This document shows, in pieces, positions 1-7,680 of a stretch of 64,000 bases of DNA (its first letter is position 1; the number at the start of each line of letters is the position of its first letter). The translations under genes were made by a program, and so were the position numbers. Origin of the DNA: Paenacidovorax monticola (GTDB taxonomy: Bacteria > Pseudomonadota > Gammaproteobacteria > Burkholderiales > Burkholderiaceae_C). The stretch is taken from positions 1,550,001-1,614,000 of the forward strand of contig NZ_CP060790.1 of NCBI RefSeq assembly GCF_014489595.1, in the 5' to 3' direction. The notes below the pieces were generated by a model. That model searched no databases and had not been told where the DNA came from. It worked only from the letters and a program-made list of their open reading frames with translations.

Positions 1-1044
1 CTGATCCTGGGCCAGCAGTTCACGCCGCACGCAGTGGCCTCGTTCCGCGTGGGCAGCGTGGCCTGGTCCACGCGCTACTTCGCCGACGGGGCGCTCACGC
101 CCGCTGCCTTCCAGGCCGCCGAGATCGCCGCCAAGGCCGTGCTGGACGAGGCCCTCGGGGTGTACCAGCCCAGCACCTGGGAGGTGGCCTACGGCTCCTC
201 CGGCACGGCGGGCGCGATCGGCGACATCCTCACCGCCGCCGGCGGCCCGCCGGGCCTCATCACGCGGGCCGGGCTGGACTGGCTGTGCGACAAGCTGATG
301 CGCGCGCAGCACACCGACCGCGTGCGGCTCGACGGACTCAAGGAAGACCGGCGCCCCGTGATCGGCGGCGGCGTCAGCGTGCTGCGCGCCGTGTTCGACC
401 TGCTGGGCATCGAGCGCATGCAGGTGGCCCAGGGCGCGCTGCGCCAGGGCGTGCTCTACGATCTGCTGGACCGGGAGCTGCCCGAGACGGACCTGCGCAC
501 CACCACAGTGGGCGGCCTCATGCAGCGGTTCGGGGTGGACGCGGCCCACGCGCAGCGGGTTTCGCAGGTGGCCTGCGCACTGTTCGAGCAGGCCGCGCCC
601 CCAGGCTCCGAGCGGGCGGCGCGCAAGCTCGACTGGGCGGCCCGGCTGCACGAGATCGGCTGCCGCATCGCCCACAGCGACTACCACCGCCACGGCGCCT
701 ACATCCTGGACAACACCGACGCGGCGGGCTTCGCGGTGTCGGAGCTGCACCACCTGGGCCTGCTCGTGCTGGGGCACCGCGGCAAGGTCCGCAAGCTCGA
801 GGTCGATTGGAGCGACGCCCAGCTGGCCTTGCAACTGGCCTGCCTGCGCCTGTCCGTGGCCCTGTGCCATGCACGGCGCCCGCCCGACACGGAAGGCATC
901 ACGCTGAGCCGCAAGGGCACGAAGTTCGTGGTGTCCACCCGCCCGGGCTGGGCCGCCGCCTACCCGCAGTCGGCCTACCTGCTGCGCGAGGAATCCGCCG
1001 CCTGGCAGCGCACGCCCTGGGAGCTGGAGGCGCAGCTGCGGTGA
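1..1044 (+). CDS. ppx: Exopolyphosphatase (Ppx/GppA family), 5'-truncated by the window edge
   Basis: The reading frame is open from base 1, so the N-terminal ATPase-fold half (where the polyphosphate-binding loops lie) is outside the window. What remains is about 347 residues. It includes the family block RRPVIGGGVSVLRAVFD followed by ALRQGVLYDLL, typical of the end of the Ppx/GppA catalytic core, and then a C-terminal all-helical HD-like domain (HEIGCRIAHSDYHRHGAYIL). Ppx releases orthophosphate from the ends of polyphosphate. The polyphosphate kinase gene lies about 1 kb away on the opposite strand, which favours Ppx over the related GppA (pppGpp phosphohydrolase), though sequence alone does not fully separate the two. 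An internal GTG at 34 is not the true start. No T-tailed terminator follows; the 29-bp palindrome begins 10 bp after the stop. Confidence 0.88.
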   Translation: MILGQQFTPHAVASFRVGSVAWSTRYFADGALTPAAFQAAEIAAKAVLDEALGVYQPSTWEVAYGSSGTAGAIGDILTAAGGPPGLITRAGLDWLCDKLMRAQHTDRVRLDGLKEDRRPVIGGGVSVLRAVFDLLGIERMQVAQGALRQGVLYDLLDRELPETDLRTTTVGGLMQRFGVDAAHAQRVSQVACALFEQAAPPGSERAARKLDWAARLHEIGCRIAHSDYHRHGAYILDNTDAAGFAVSELHHLGLLVLGHRGKVRKLEVDWSDAQLALQLACLRLSVALCHARRPPDTEGITLSRKGTKFVVSTRPGWAAAYPQSAYLLREESAAWQRTPWELEAQLR

Positions 1045-1054
1045 CAGGGCCTTA

Positions 1055-1083
1055 GAAACGGTATAAACTGTTTATACCGTTTC
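1055..1083. promoter_or_regulatory. 29-bp perfect palindrome, candidate operator of the following gene
   Basis: Two 14-base arms, GAAACGGTATAAAC and GTTTATACCGTTTC, are exact inverted repeats around a single central T. The element begins 10 bp after the ppx stop and ends 17 bp before the ATG of the K/A-rich protein. Its centre is AT-rich and no T-run follows, so it does not look like an intrinsic terminator. Position and perfect symmetry suggest an operator for a dimeric regulator, possibly the downstream protein itself. Confidence 0.6.
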
Positions 1084-1100
1084 AACCCCTTTCCGCCACC

Positions 1101-1556
1101 ATGCCCACCACCGCCCCCGCAGCAGACACTCCTGCCACCAAGGCCCCCGCCGCGGCCAAGCCCGCCAAGGCAGCCCCCCGCAAACCCGCCACCAAACCCG
1201 CCGTGAAGGCCGCCGCCAAGACGGCGCCGGCCAAGGCGGCAAAGCCCACAGCCACGGCGCTGGCCAAGGAAGCCAAGGCCAAGAAGCCCAAGCTGGTGCG
1301 CGACAGCTTCACCATTCCCAAGGACGAGTACGCGGCCATCGAGACGCTCAAGCTGCGCACGGGCCAGCTTGCGCACACCGCCAAGAAGAGCGAACTGCTG
1401 CGCGCCGGGCTGAAGCTGCTCGCGGGACTGTCGGACGCTGCCCTGCTGCAGGCCCTGCAGGCCGTGCCGTCGATCAAGACCGGCCGCCCCAAGGCGCAGG
1501 CGGAAGAATCCGCGCCCGCCCAACCCGCCACCAAGGGCAAGAACGGCCGCAAGTAA
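1101..1556 (+). CDS. Histone H1-like Lys/Ala/Pro-rich protein with a ribbon-helix-helix-like core
   Basis: A 151-residue protein of unknown function. Residues 1 to about 70 are a low-complexity tail of Ala, Lys and Pro with no aromatic residues, resembling histone H1 tails and bacterial AlgP/PhaF-type tails. Residues about 70-125 are ordered and read like a small MetJ/Arc-type ribbon-helix-helix: a strand-like RDSFTIPKDEY, a helix ETLKLRTGQL, and a second helix KKSELLRAGLKLLAG with the usual S-E-L-x-R-x-x-L pattern. A short basic tail ends in KGKNGRK. The perfect palindrome at 1055-1083 directly upstream would suit autoregulation by such a dimer. The gene sits between ppx and the convergent sixA-ppk pair. 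The fold assignment is inference from pattern only. Confidence 0.72.
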   Translation: MPTTAPAADTPATKAPAAAKPAKAAPRKPATKPAVKAAAKTAPAKAAKPTATALAKEAKAKKPKLVRDSFTIPKDEYAAIETLKLRTGQLAHTAKKSELLRAGLKLLAGLSDAALLQALQAVPSIKTGRPKAQAEESAPAQPATKGKNGRK

Positions 1557-1577
1557 GCGCGGCCGAACCACTTCCCT

Positions 1578-2042
1578 TTATAGGAAGTCGGGCGACAGCA
1601 CCGCCATCAGCACCGTCTGGCTCTGGTCCAGGCGCTGGCGCTGGCGCAGCCACCAGACCGAGCCTTTGCGGATCGCGCACTCGGCCCCCTGCATGCCCAG
1701 CAGCAGGGCCGCCGTCTGCCCCAGCAGGGGCTGGTGCCCCACCACAAGCACGGTGCCGCGCGCCCGGGGCCATTGCACGAGTTCCAGCAACTCCTCGGGC
1801 GTACCGCCCGGCAGCAGCTCGGCCCGCAGCTTGAACTTGCGCCCCAGGGCCTGGGCTGTCTGTTCGGTGCGGCGCGCGGGACTGGCCAGCACGCGCAGCC
1901 CGTCGGGCAATTGCCGGTCCAGCCAGGCGGCCATGCGCGCGGCCTGCTTCTCGCCCCGGGAGGTCAGCTCGCGGGTCAGGTCGTCCCGGCCGTCCTCCCC
2001 CTCCTCCGCTTCCGCGTGGCGCCACAGGATGAGGTCCATCAT
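1578..2042 (-). CDS. sixA: Phosphohistidine phosphatase SixA
   Basis: A 154-residue histidine-phosphatase-superfamily protein. The catalytic RHA signature is at residues 8-10 (ILWRHAEAEEG). Other landmarks are the phosphate-binding SPARRTEQTA and the second catalytic His in VLVVGHQPLLG. Short length and lack of insertions match SixA, which removes phosphate from histidine in phosphorelay proteins. The start is ATGATG at 2042/2039: the first ATG overlaps the ppk stop in an ATGA arrangement, so it is very likely translated by coupling to ppk. The gene is convergent with the K-rich protein gene, 21 bp apart, and a short inverted repeat (ACTTCC at 1570-1575, GGAAGT at 1583-1588) overlaps its stop. 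Confidence 0.9.
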   Translation of the reverse strand: MMDLILWRHAEAEEGEDGRDDLTRELTSRGEKQAARMAAWLDRQLPDGLRVLASPARRTEQTAQALGRKFKLRAELLPGGTPEELLELVQWPRARGTVLVVGHQPLLGQTAALLLGMQGAECAIRKGSVWWLRQRQRLDQSQTVLMAVLSPDFL

Positions 2043-4222
2043 GCCGCTCCCCGCTCTCTGCGCACGCCCGGGACCGGCTGCCCGTAGCGCGCCATGAGCG
2101 CGGCCTGGGCGCCGACGCCGTCCACGGGATGGGCGGCGCGCCGGTAGTTGCCTTCGGGCTGCAGCGTCCACGCATCGCGGTCGTCATGCAGGTACGCGAC
2201 CAGGCATTCGTCGATGATGCGCTGGCGCAGCGCGGGCTCGGTCACGGGCCAGGCCAGCTCCACGCGGCGCATCATGTTGCGGTTCATCCAGTCGGCGCTG
2301 GAGAGATACAGGTCCTCCTGCTCGCCCGCGAGGAAATAGAAGACCCGCGTGTGCTCCAGGAAGCGCCCGATGATCGAGCGCACGCGGATGTTCTCCGTCA
2401 CGCCCGGCAGTTGCGCCGGCAGCATGCAGGCGCCGCGCACGATCAGGTCGATCCGCGCGCCGCGCTGCCCCGCCAGGATCAGCGCACGCATGAGCACCTC
2501 GTCGGTCAGCGCATTCATCTTGGCCACGATGCGGGCCGGCTGGCCGGCCTCGGCCGCGAGCCCCACCTGCTCGATCTTTTCGACCATGCGCTTGTGCAGA
2601 TGGAACGGGGCGAGCATGAGCTGGCGCAGCTTCGGCGGGCGGTTCTGGCTGGCCAGGTGGTTGAACACGCCGTCCATGTCGGCCGTGATCTCTTCATTGG
2701 CCGTGAGGTAGCTCAGGTCGGTGTAGAGCCGCGCGGTGCGCGGGTTGTAGTTGCCGGTGGACAGGTGGCCGTAGCGGCGCAGCTGGCGCCCTTCGCGCCG
2801 CGTCACCAGCAGCATCTTGGCGTGCGTCTTGAGCCCCACCACGCCATAGACCACCTGCGCGCCGATGGATTCGAGCGCCTCGGCCCAGTTGATGTTGGCC
2901 TCCTCGTCGAAGCGTGCCTTCAGCTCCACGATGGCCATGACCTCCTTGCCCCGGCGCACGGCTTCGCGCAGCAGCTCCATAAGCTCCGAGTCCGAGCCCG
3001 TGCGGTAGATGGTCTGCTTGATGACGAGCACGTCCGGGTCGTTCACCGCCTCGCGCAGGAACGCCAGCACGCCGTCGAAGCTCTCGAAGGGCTGGTGGAT
3101 GAGCACGTCGCGCTCGCGCATCTGCTCCATGATCGGCGTGCCCGCCTGGATGCCGCGCGGCCACGAGGCGCGCCAGGGCGGGAACAGCAGCGCGGGGTTG
3201 TCGACCAGGTCCACCAGCTGCGACAGGCGCACCAGGTTCACGGGCCCGTGCACGCGGAACAGCGCCGCGGGCGGCAGCGCGAACTGCGACTGCAGGAAGT
3301 CCGAGAGAAAGCGCGAGCAGCTCGACGACACCTCCAGGCGCACGGCCTGGCCGAAGTGGCGCTGCTGCAGGCCCTGGCGCAGGGCGGTGCGCAGGTTGCG
3401 CACATCGTCCTCGTCCACGGCCAGGTCGGAATGGCGCGTGACGCGGAACTGCGAGAACTCCGTCACCTCCCGCCCCGGGAACAGGTCCGCCAAGTGGGCG
3501 CGCACCACGCTCGACAGGATCACGAACATCGCCCCCTTGGGCGCCACGCGTGCCGGCATGCGGATGACGCGTGGCAGCGCACGCGGCACGCGGACGATGG
3601 CGATCTCGTTGTCACGGCCGAAGGCGTCCGAGCCCTTGAGGCGCACGATGAAGTTGAGCGACTTGTTGGCCACCAGTGGAAACGGGTGCGCCGGGTCCAG
3701 CCCCACGGGGATCAGCAGCGGGCGCACCTCGCGCTGGAAGTAGTCCTGCACCCAGCGCCGCTGCTCAGGTGTGCGCTCCCCATGCGACACGATGCGGATG
3801 CCGTGCGCCGCGAAGGCGGGCACCAGCGCGTCGTTGTAGAGAGCGTACTGCCGCGCCACCAGGTCGTGCGCCTTGGCGGAAAAGGCCTCGAACGACGCCA
3901 CGGTGTATTCGCCCTTGGTGTCGCCGTTCTGGACCGCTGTGATGTGGGGGGCGGCGCGCACCTCGAAGAACTCGTCCAGGTTGGACGACACGATGCACAG
4001 GTAGCGCAGCCGTTCGAGCAGGGGCACGTCGTCCCGCTGGGCCCAGTCGAACACGCGCTCGTTGAAGGCCAGGATGCAGTGGTCGCGGTCGAGGAACGGC
4101 GCCTGCGCCATGGCGGGGAGGCGCGGCGCGCCGGCACTGCCCTGCGCGGTCTCGGTGGATTCGGAGGCGGGCGGCGGGGCGTTCACGGAAGACAGGGTCA
4201 TGCAGGGTGCGAAAGGCGACAT
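2039..4222 (-). CDS. ppk: Polyphosphate kinase 1
   Basis: A 727-residue PPK1, which polymerises the ATP gamma-phosphate into inorganic polyphosphate at the membrane. Domains in order: an N-terminal helical domain (LAFNERVFDWAQ, SSNLDEFFEVR), a head domain, and two phospholipase-D-like C domains. The autophosphorylated histidine is His467 in GLKTHAKMLLV, followed by RYGHLSTGNYNP. Length fits the family with about 35 extra N-terminal residues; translation could begin at a second Met (4201), since residues before about 38 are low-complexity. The gene is followed by sixA with an ATGA overlap. A two-repeat PhoB-box-like element lies 42 bp upstream, with a TTAAAT -10-like hexamer between it and the start, suggesting phosphate-starvation control. 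Confidence 0.97.
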   Translation of the reverse strand: MSPFAPCMTLSSVNAPPPASESTETAQGSAGAPRLPAMAQAPFLDRDHCILAFNERVFDWAQRDDVPLLERLRYLCIVSSNLDEFFEVRAAPHITAVQNGDTKGEYTVASFEAFSAKAHDLVARQYALYNDALVPAFAAHGIRIVSHGERTPEQRRWVQDYFQREVRPLLIPVGLDPAHPFPLVANKSLNFIVRLKGSDAFGRDNEIAIVRVPRALPRVIRMPARVAPKGAMFVILSSVVRAHLADLFPGREVTEFSQFRVTRHSDLAVDEDDVRNLRTALRQGLQQRHFGQAVRLEVSSSCSRFLSDFLQSQFALPPAALFRVHGPVNLVRLSQLVDLVDNPALLFPPWRASWPRGIQAGTPIMEQMRERDVLIHQPFESFDGVLAFLREAVNDPDVLVIKQTIYRTGSDSELMELLREAVRRGKEVMAIVELKARFDEEANINWAEALESIGAQVVYGVVGLKTHAKMLLVTRREGRQLRRYGHLSTGNYNPRTARLYTDLSYLTANEEITADMDGVFNHLASQNRPPKLRQLMLAPFHLHKRMVEKIEQVGLAAEAGQPARIVAKMNALTDEVLMRALILAGQRGARIDLIVRGACMLPAQLPGVTENIRVRSIIGRFLEHTRVFYFLAGEQEDLYLSSADWMNRNMMRRVELAWPVTEPALRQRIIDECLVAYLHDDRDAWTLQPEGNYRRAAHPVDGVGAQAALMARYGQPVPGVRRERGAA

Positions 4223-4264
4223 GGCAACGCTGTGGGAGCAACCGTCCCAGTATTTAACGCTGCG

Positions 4265-4282
4265 ATGACAGTTTCATGACAT
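4265..4282 (-). promoter_or_regulatory. PhoB box upstream of ppk
   Basis: On the minus strand this reads ATGTCAT-GAAA-CTGTCAT, two 7-base repeats separated by 4 bases, which is the 11-bp-periodic Pho-box format (consensus CTGTCAT-A/T-rich 4-CTGTCAT). It is oriented toward ppk, about 42 bp before the annotated ATG. A -10-like TTAAAT (4257-4252) follows 7 bp downstream, as expected where PhoB replaces -35 recognition. Confidence 0.72.
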
Positions 4283-4304
4283 GTTTTATGTCTGTCACGC
4301 AACG

Positions 4305-4338
4305 AAAAACAGGGAAGGCCGTTGCCGTGCCCTTCCCT
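4305..4338 (-). terminator. Intrinsic terminator of the OlsB-like gene
   Basis: Reading the minus strand, AGGGAAGG (4338-4331) pairs perfectly with CCTTCCCT (4318-4311) across a 12-base loop and is followed by GTTTTTC. It begins 10 bp after the stop of the acyltransferase gene and lies before the ppk promoter region. Confidence 0.7.
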
Positions 4339-4347
4339 TGCCGCAGA

Positions 4348-5184
4348 TCAATGGCCCAGGAAATGCTTGCGGTAGCGCGCGGGCAGATCGGCAATGCGCA
4401 TCAGCATGGGCAGGTCGGCGGTGTTGAAGTCCGGATCCCACGCCGGTGCGCCCAGCACGCGTGCGCCCAGGCGCAGGTAGCCCTTGATGAGCGCCGGGGG
4501 CTCGATGGCCAGCGAACCGTCGAGCTGGTCCACGGGCAGGGCCAGCCGGGGCAGCACGTGGTAGTCGATGGGCGCCATGTGCGTCTGGCGCAGTTGCTGC
4601 CAGATGCTGGCCGCGGCGTCGCCGCTCACCACCCCGTTGTGCAGCATGGGAATGCTGGCGCAGCCGATCATGGTGTCGAGCTGGTTGCGCACCATGAAGT
4701 CCGCCAACGCCCCCCACAGGGCAAGGATCACGCCGCCATGGCGGTGATCGGCATGCACGCAGCTGCGCCCCAGCTCCACCATGCGCGGCCGCAGCGTGCG
4801 CAGGCGGGTCAGGTCGAACTCGGTGTCGCTGTAGGTGCTGCCCACGCGGCGGGCCTGGGCGGGCGTCAGCACACGGTAGGTGCCCACCACTTCGCCGCTG
4901 GCCTGGTCGCGCACGAGCAGGTGTTCGCAGTAGTCGTCGAACAGGTCCACGTCGTGGCCGGGCACCGGGGTGCTCAGGCGCGCGCCCATCTCGCCCGCGA
5001 AGACCGCGAACCTCAGCCGCTGCGCTTCCCGAATCTCGTCGAGATGCCGCGCCCACGCGACCGCCACGCCTGCGCGTGCGCCCGCATCGACCGCCGCACC
5101 ATCCGCAGCGCCAGGGCGGTGAAGTGACCCCCTGGGCAGGGAAACAGGCGAGAAAGGCATGGTGGGGTTGGGCAGGTCGTTCAT
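4348..5184 (-). CDS. OlsB-like GNAT N-acyltransferase (ornithine-lipid synthesis, hemolysin-like family)
   Basis: A 278-residue protein of the acyl-homoserine-lactone-synthase/GNAT-like family that includes OlsB, which transfers a 3-hydroxyacyl group from ACP to ornithine to make lyso-ornithine lipid. Recognisable blocks are the AQRLRFAVFAGEMGAR entry strand, GHDVDLFDDYCEHLLV, VGTYRVLTP, the ELGRSCVH strand, and MIGCASIPM. The first 40 residues are low-complexity. There is a good ribosome-binding site (AGGAG) 8 bp before the ATG. Upstream lie four Pho-box-like repeats at exact 11-bp spacing, and phosphate-starvation induction is known for ornithine-lipid genes in other proteobacteria. No OlsA acyltransferase is adjacent, so the assignment to ornithine (rather than another amine) is inferred. 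Confidence 0.8.
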   Translation of the reverse strand: MNDLPNPTMPFSPVSLPRGSLHRPGAADGAAVDAGARAGVAVAWARHLDEIREAQRLRFAVFAGEMGARLSTPVPGHDVDLFDDYCEHLLVRDQASGEVVGTYRVLTPAQARRVGSTYSDTEFDLTRLRTLRPRMVELGRSCVHADHRHGGVILALWGALADFMVRNQLDTMIGCASIPMLHNGVVSGDAAASIWQQLRQTHMAPIDYHVLPRLALPVDQLDGSLAIEPPALIKGYLRLGARVLGAPAWDPDFNTADLPMLMRIADLPARYRKHFLGH

Positions 5185-5231
5185 GGAACTCTCCTAGGAC
5201 TCGGGTCTGAGCCGCAGTGTCCGCGCCCCCC

Positions 5232-5271
5232 GTGACAGCCCCATGTCCACGCCATGACGCATCCATGACAC
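5232..5271 (-). promoter_or_regulatory. Four-repeat PhoB box array upstream of the OlsB-like gene
   Basis: Plus-strand 7-mers GTGACAG (5232), ATGTCCA (5243), ATGACGC (5254) and ATGACAC (5265) recur every 11 bp with 4-base spacers. On the minus strand they read GTGTCAT, GCGTCAT, TGGACAT and CTGTCAC. Three of the four fit the Pho-box repeat well; the TGGACAT unit is weak. The array ends 47 bp before the acyltransferase ATG. Confidence 0.7.
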
Positions 5272-5400
5272 CCCTCCCCCGCCGCCGCCAGGACCGCCCG
5301 CAGGGGAACCGAGACAAACCCGTATTGCCTATGCCGACCCGGCTGCTACACTTTGGAACAGTTTGGCGAACACTTGGCGCCTTTCTCCCCACCCCATTCC

Positions 5401-7614
5401 ATGTCCCTCCTGATCGAGGCGTCGGACCCTCTCGTGTCCGCGCTGCCGGCCGATACATCGCTGCAACGAACCCTGCGCGAACAGCAGACCCTGCTGGACA
5501 GCGCCGGCGTGGGCATCGTGTTCATCCGCCAGCGCGTGGTGGTGCGCTGCAACCAGCGGTATGCGGAGATCTTCGGCTACGAGTCTCCCCAGCAGTTGAT
5601 CGGCCACAGCAGCGAGGCGCTGCACCCGAACCGCGAGGCCTTCCGCGCGCTGGGCCGTGCCGCCTACGCCACGCTCTCGGACGGCCTCACCTTCCGCACC
5701 GAGCGGCAGATGCGCCGGCGCAACGGCCGCCTGTTCTGGAGCAACCTCACCGGCCGCCTGATCAACCCGCAGGACACGTCCGAGGGATCGATCTGGATCA
5801 TCGACGACATCGACGAGCAGAAGCACGCCCAGGCCCAGCTCAGCGCCGCCCAGTACGAGAAGCAGGTGCTGTTCGACCATGCCATGGTCGGCATCGTGTT
5901 CCTGCGCGAGCGCCACCTCACGCGCTGCAACCGCCATTTCGAGCAGATGCTGGGCTACGGCCCCGGAGAGCTGCTGGGCAGTTCGTCGCGGCGCTGGTAC
6001 AGCAGCGACGCCGAATGGGAGGAAGTGGGCCGCCGCTGCTACCAGCCGCTGGCCGAGGGCCGCTCGTTCGAGGGCGAGGTGGTGCTCTACCGCAAGGACG
6101 GCACGCCCGTGGTCTGCGACGTGCGCAGCAAATCGCTGGACCGCCAGGGCTCGGTCTGGATCACCATGGACGTCACGGAGCGCAAGCGGGCCCAGGAGGC
6201 GCTGGACCGGGCGCACGAGGAGCTGGAGCGGCTGGTGCGCGACCGCACGCGCGAACTCAGCGAGACGGTGGAAAACCTGCACCGCGAGATCTCCGACCGC
6301 AAGCACGATCAGGAGCGCATCTACTGGCTCGCGCACTACGACCCGCTCACCGGCCTGCCCAACCGCACGCTGCTGGCCGAGCGCAGCCAGCACGCGATCC
6401 GCGCGGCGCAGGAAGGCGGCACGCCGCTGGCGGTGATCTTCCTCGACCTGGACCACTTCAAGCACGTGAACGACTCGCTGGGCCACCGCGTGGGCGACGA
6501 TCTGCTGGTCCAGATCGCCAAGCGCCTGCGCGCCGTGGTGCGCGACAAGGACACCGTGTCGCGCCTGGGCGGCGACGAGTTCGTGCTGCTGCTGCCCGGC
6601 GCCAATGCCCACGGCGCGGCGCGCGTGGCGGGCAAGCTGCTCGACGCCTCGCGCCAGCCCTACCAGATCGGGCACCATGAGCTGACCATGGCCCCGTCCA
6701 TGGGCATCGCGCTCTACCCGCACGACGGCGCCGACTTCGACACCCTGACGCAGTCGGCCGACGTGGCCATGTACCGCGCCAAGCTCGACGGGCGCAACAC
6801 CTTCCGCTTCTTCACGCCCGAGATGCAGGCCCAGTCGGTGCGCGCACTGCAGCTCGAGAACGCCCTGCGCCGCGCGCTGGAGCGCAACCAGTTCGAGCTG
6901 CACTACCAGCCCCAGATCACGATCGCCACGGGCGAGGTGCGCAGCCTGGAGGCCCTGCTGCGCTGGGACCACCCCGAGCTGGGCCGCATCTCGCCAGCCG
7001 AGTTCATCCCCGTGGCCGAGGACAGCGGCCAGATCCTGCAGATCGGCGAATGGGTGCTACGCACGGCGCTCGCCCAGTTGCAGGCCTGGCGCGCGGCGGG
7101 CCTGCCGCAACTGAGCCTCGCGGTGAACATCTCGGCCATCCAGTTCCACCAGCCGCAGTTGCCGGAGCTCGTGAGCCGCATCCTGGCCGAATCGGCGCTG
7201 CCCCCCGACTCACTGGAACTGGAGCTGACCGAAGGCGTGGCCGTAGACGACCCGCGCGCGGCCATCGCCACCATGGACCAGCTGCACGCGCGCGGCGTGC
7301 GCCTGTCCATGGACGACTTCGGCACGGGCTACTCGTCGCTGAGCCACCTCAAGCGCTTCCAGATCTACAAGCTCAAGATCGACCAGTCCTTCATCCGCGA
7401 CCTGGACCACGACAGCAACGACCGCGCCATCGTGAGCGCCATCATCCGCATGGCCCAGGCCCTGGGCATGCGGACCACGGCCGAGGGCGTGGAAACGGAG
7501 GCCCAGCTCGCCTTCCTGCGCGAGCAGGGCTGCGACGAAGCCCAGGGCTACCACTTCAGCCCGCCGCTGTCGGCCGCGAACGTCGAAGCCTATCTGCTCC
7601 ACCGCAGGCGCTAG
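5401..7614 (+). CDS. PAS-PAS-GGDEF-EAL cyclic-di-GMP signalling protein
   Basis: A 737-residue protein with, in order, two PAS sensor domains (about 25-140 and 150-270), a coiled-coil linker rich in R/E (about 265-305), a diguanylate cyclase domain with an intact RLGGDEF motif (390-394), and an EAL phosphodiesterase domain with EALLRW (517-519) and the metal/loop-6 motif DDFGTGYSS. Both catalytic signatures are intact, so the protein could synthesise or degrade c-di-GMP. No transmembrane segment or signal peptide is evident, so sensing is probably cytoplasmic. I chose the ATG at 5401; an upstream in-frame TTG at 5353 would overlap the likely promoter region. It is convergent with the GNAT gene, separated by a repeat-derived hairpin. 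Confidence 0.9.
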   Translation: MSLLIEASDPLVSALPADTSLQRTLREQQTLLDSAGVGIVFIRQRVVVRCNQRYAEIFGYESPQQLIGHSSEALHPNREAFRALGRAAYATLSDGLTFRTERQMRRRNGRLFWSNLTGRLINPQDTSEGSIWIIDDIDEQKHAQAQLSAAQYEKQVLFDHAMVGIVFLRERHLTRCNRHFEQMLGYGPGELLGSSSRRWYSSDAEWEEVGRRCYQPLAEGRSFEGEVVLYRKDGTPVVCDVRSKSLDRQGSVWITMDVTERKRAQEALDRAHEELERLVRDRTRELSETVENLHREISDRKHDQERIYWLAHYDPLTGLPNRTLLAERSQHAIRAAQEGGTPLAVIFLDLDHFKHVNDSLGHRVGDDLLVQIAKRLRAVVRDKDTVSRLGGDEFVLLLPGANAHGAARVAGKLLDASRQPYQIGHHELTMAPSMGIALYPHDGADFDTLTQSADVAMYRAKLDGRNTFRFFTPEMQAQSVRALQLENALRRALERNQFELHYQPQITIATGEVRSLEALLRWDHPELGRISPAEFIPVAEDSGQILQIGEWVLRTALAQLQAWRAAGLPQLSLAVNISAIQFHQPQLPELVSRILAESALPPDSLELELTEGVAVDDPRAAIATMDQLHARGVRLSMDDFGTGYSSLSHLKRFQIYKLKIDQSFIRDLDHDSNDRAIVSAIIRMAQALGMRTTAEGVETEAQLAFLREQGCDEAQGYHFSPPLSAANVEAYLLHRRR

Positions 7615-7650
7615 GCAGAATCAGGCCTTGAGGCTTTCCAGGCGTGCGGC

Positions 7651-7671
7651 AATAGCTCCTTTTTCAGGAGC
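7651..7671. repeat. AATAGCTCC-type interspersed repeat forming a hairpin between convergent genes
   Basis: GCTCCT (7655-7660) and AGGAGC (7666-7671) form a perfect stem around TTTTC, within the AATAGCTCC context seen in other members of the window's short repeat family. It sits between two convergent genes and could act as a bidirectional transcription end, although no long T-run follows. Confidence 0.55.
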
Positions 7672-7680
7672 AAATCCGGC

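Noticed and set aside
1055..1083. Palindrome considered as the ppx terminator
   Set aside because: AT-rich centre and no T-run. It lies immediately before the next gene's start, so an operator is the better reading.
2129..4279. Long plus-strand frame (716 codons) opposite ppk
   Set aside because: Shadow of a GC-rich gene: His/Arg/Gly-rich, no recognised domain, and ppk is certain on the other strand.
5353..5400. Upstream TTG start for the first GGDEF/EAL gene
   Set aside because: It would extend into the likely promoter region. ATG at 5401 gives a normal N-terminus.
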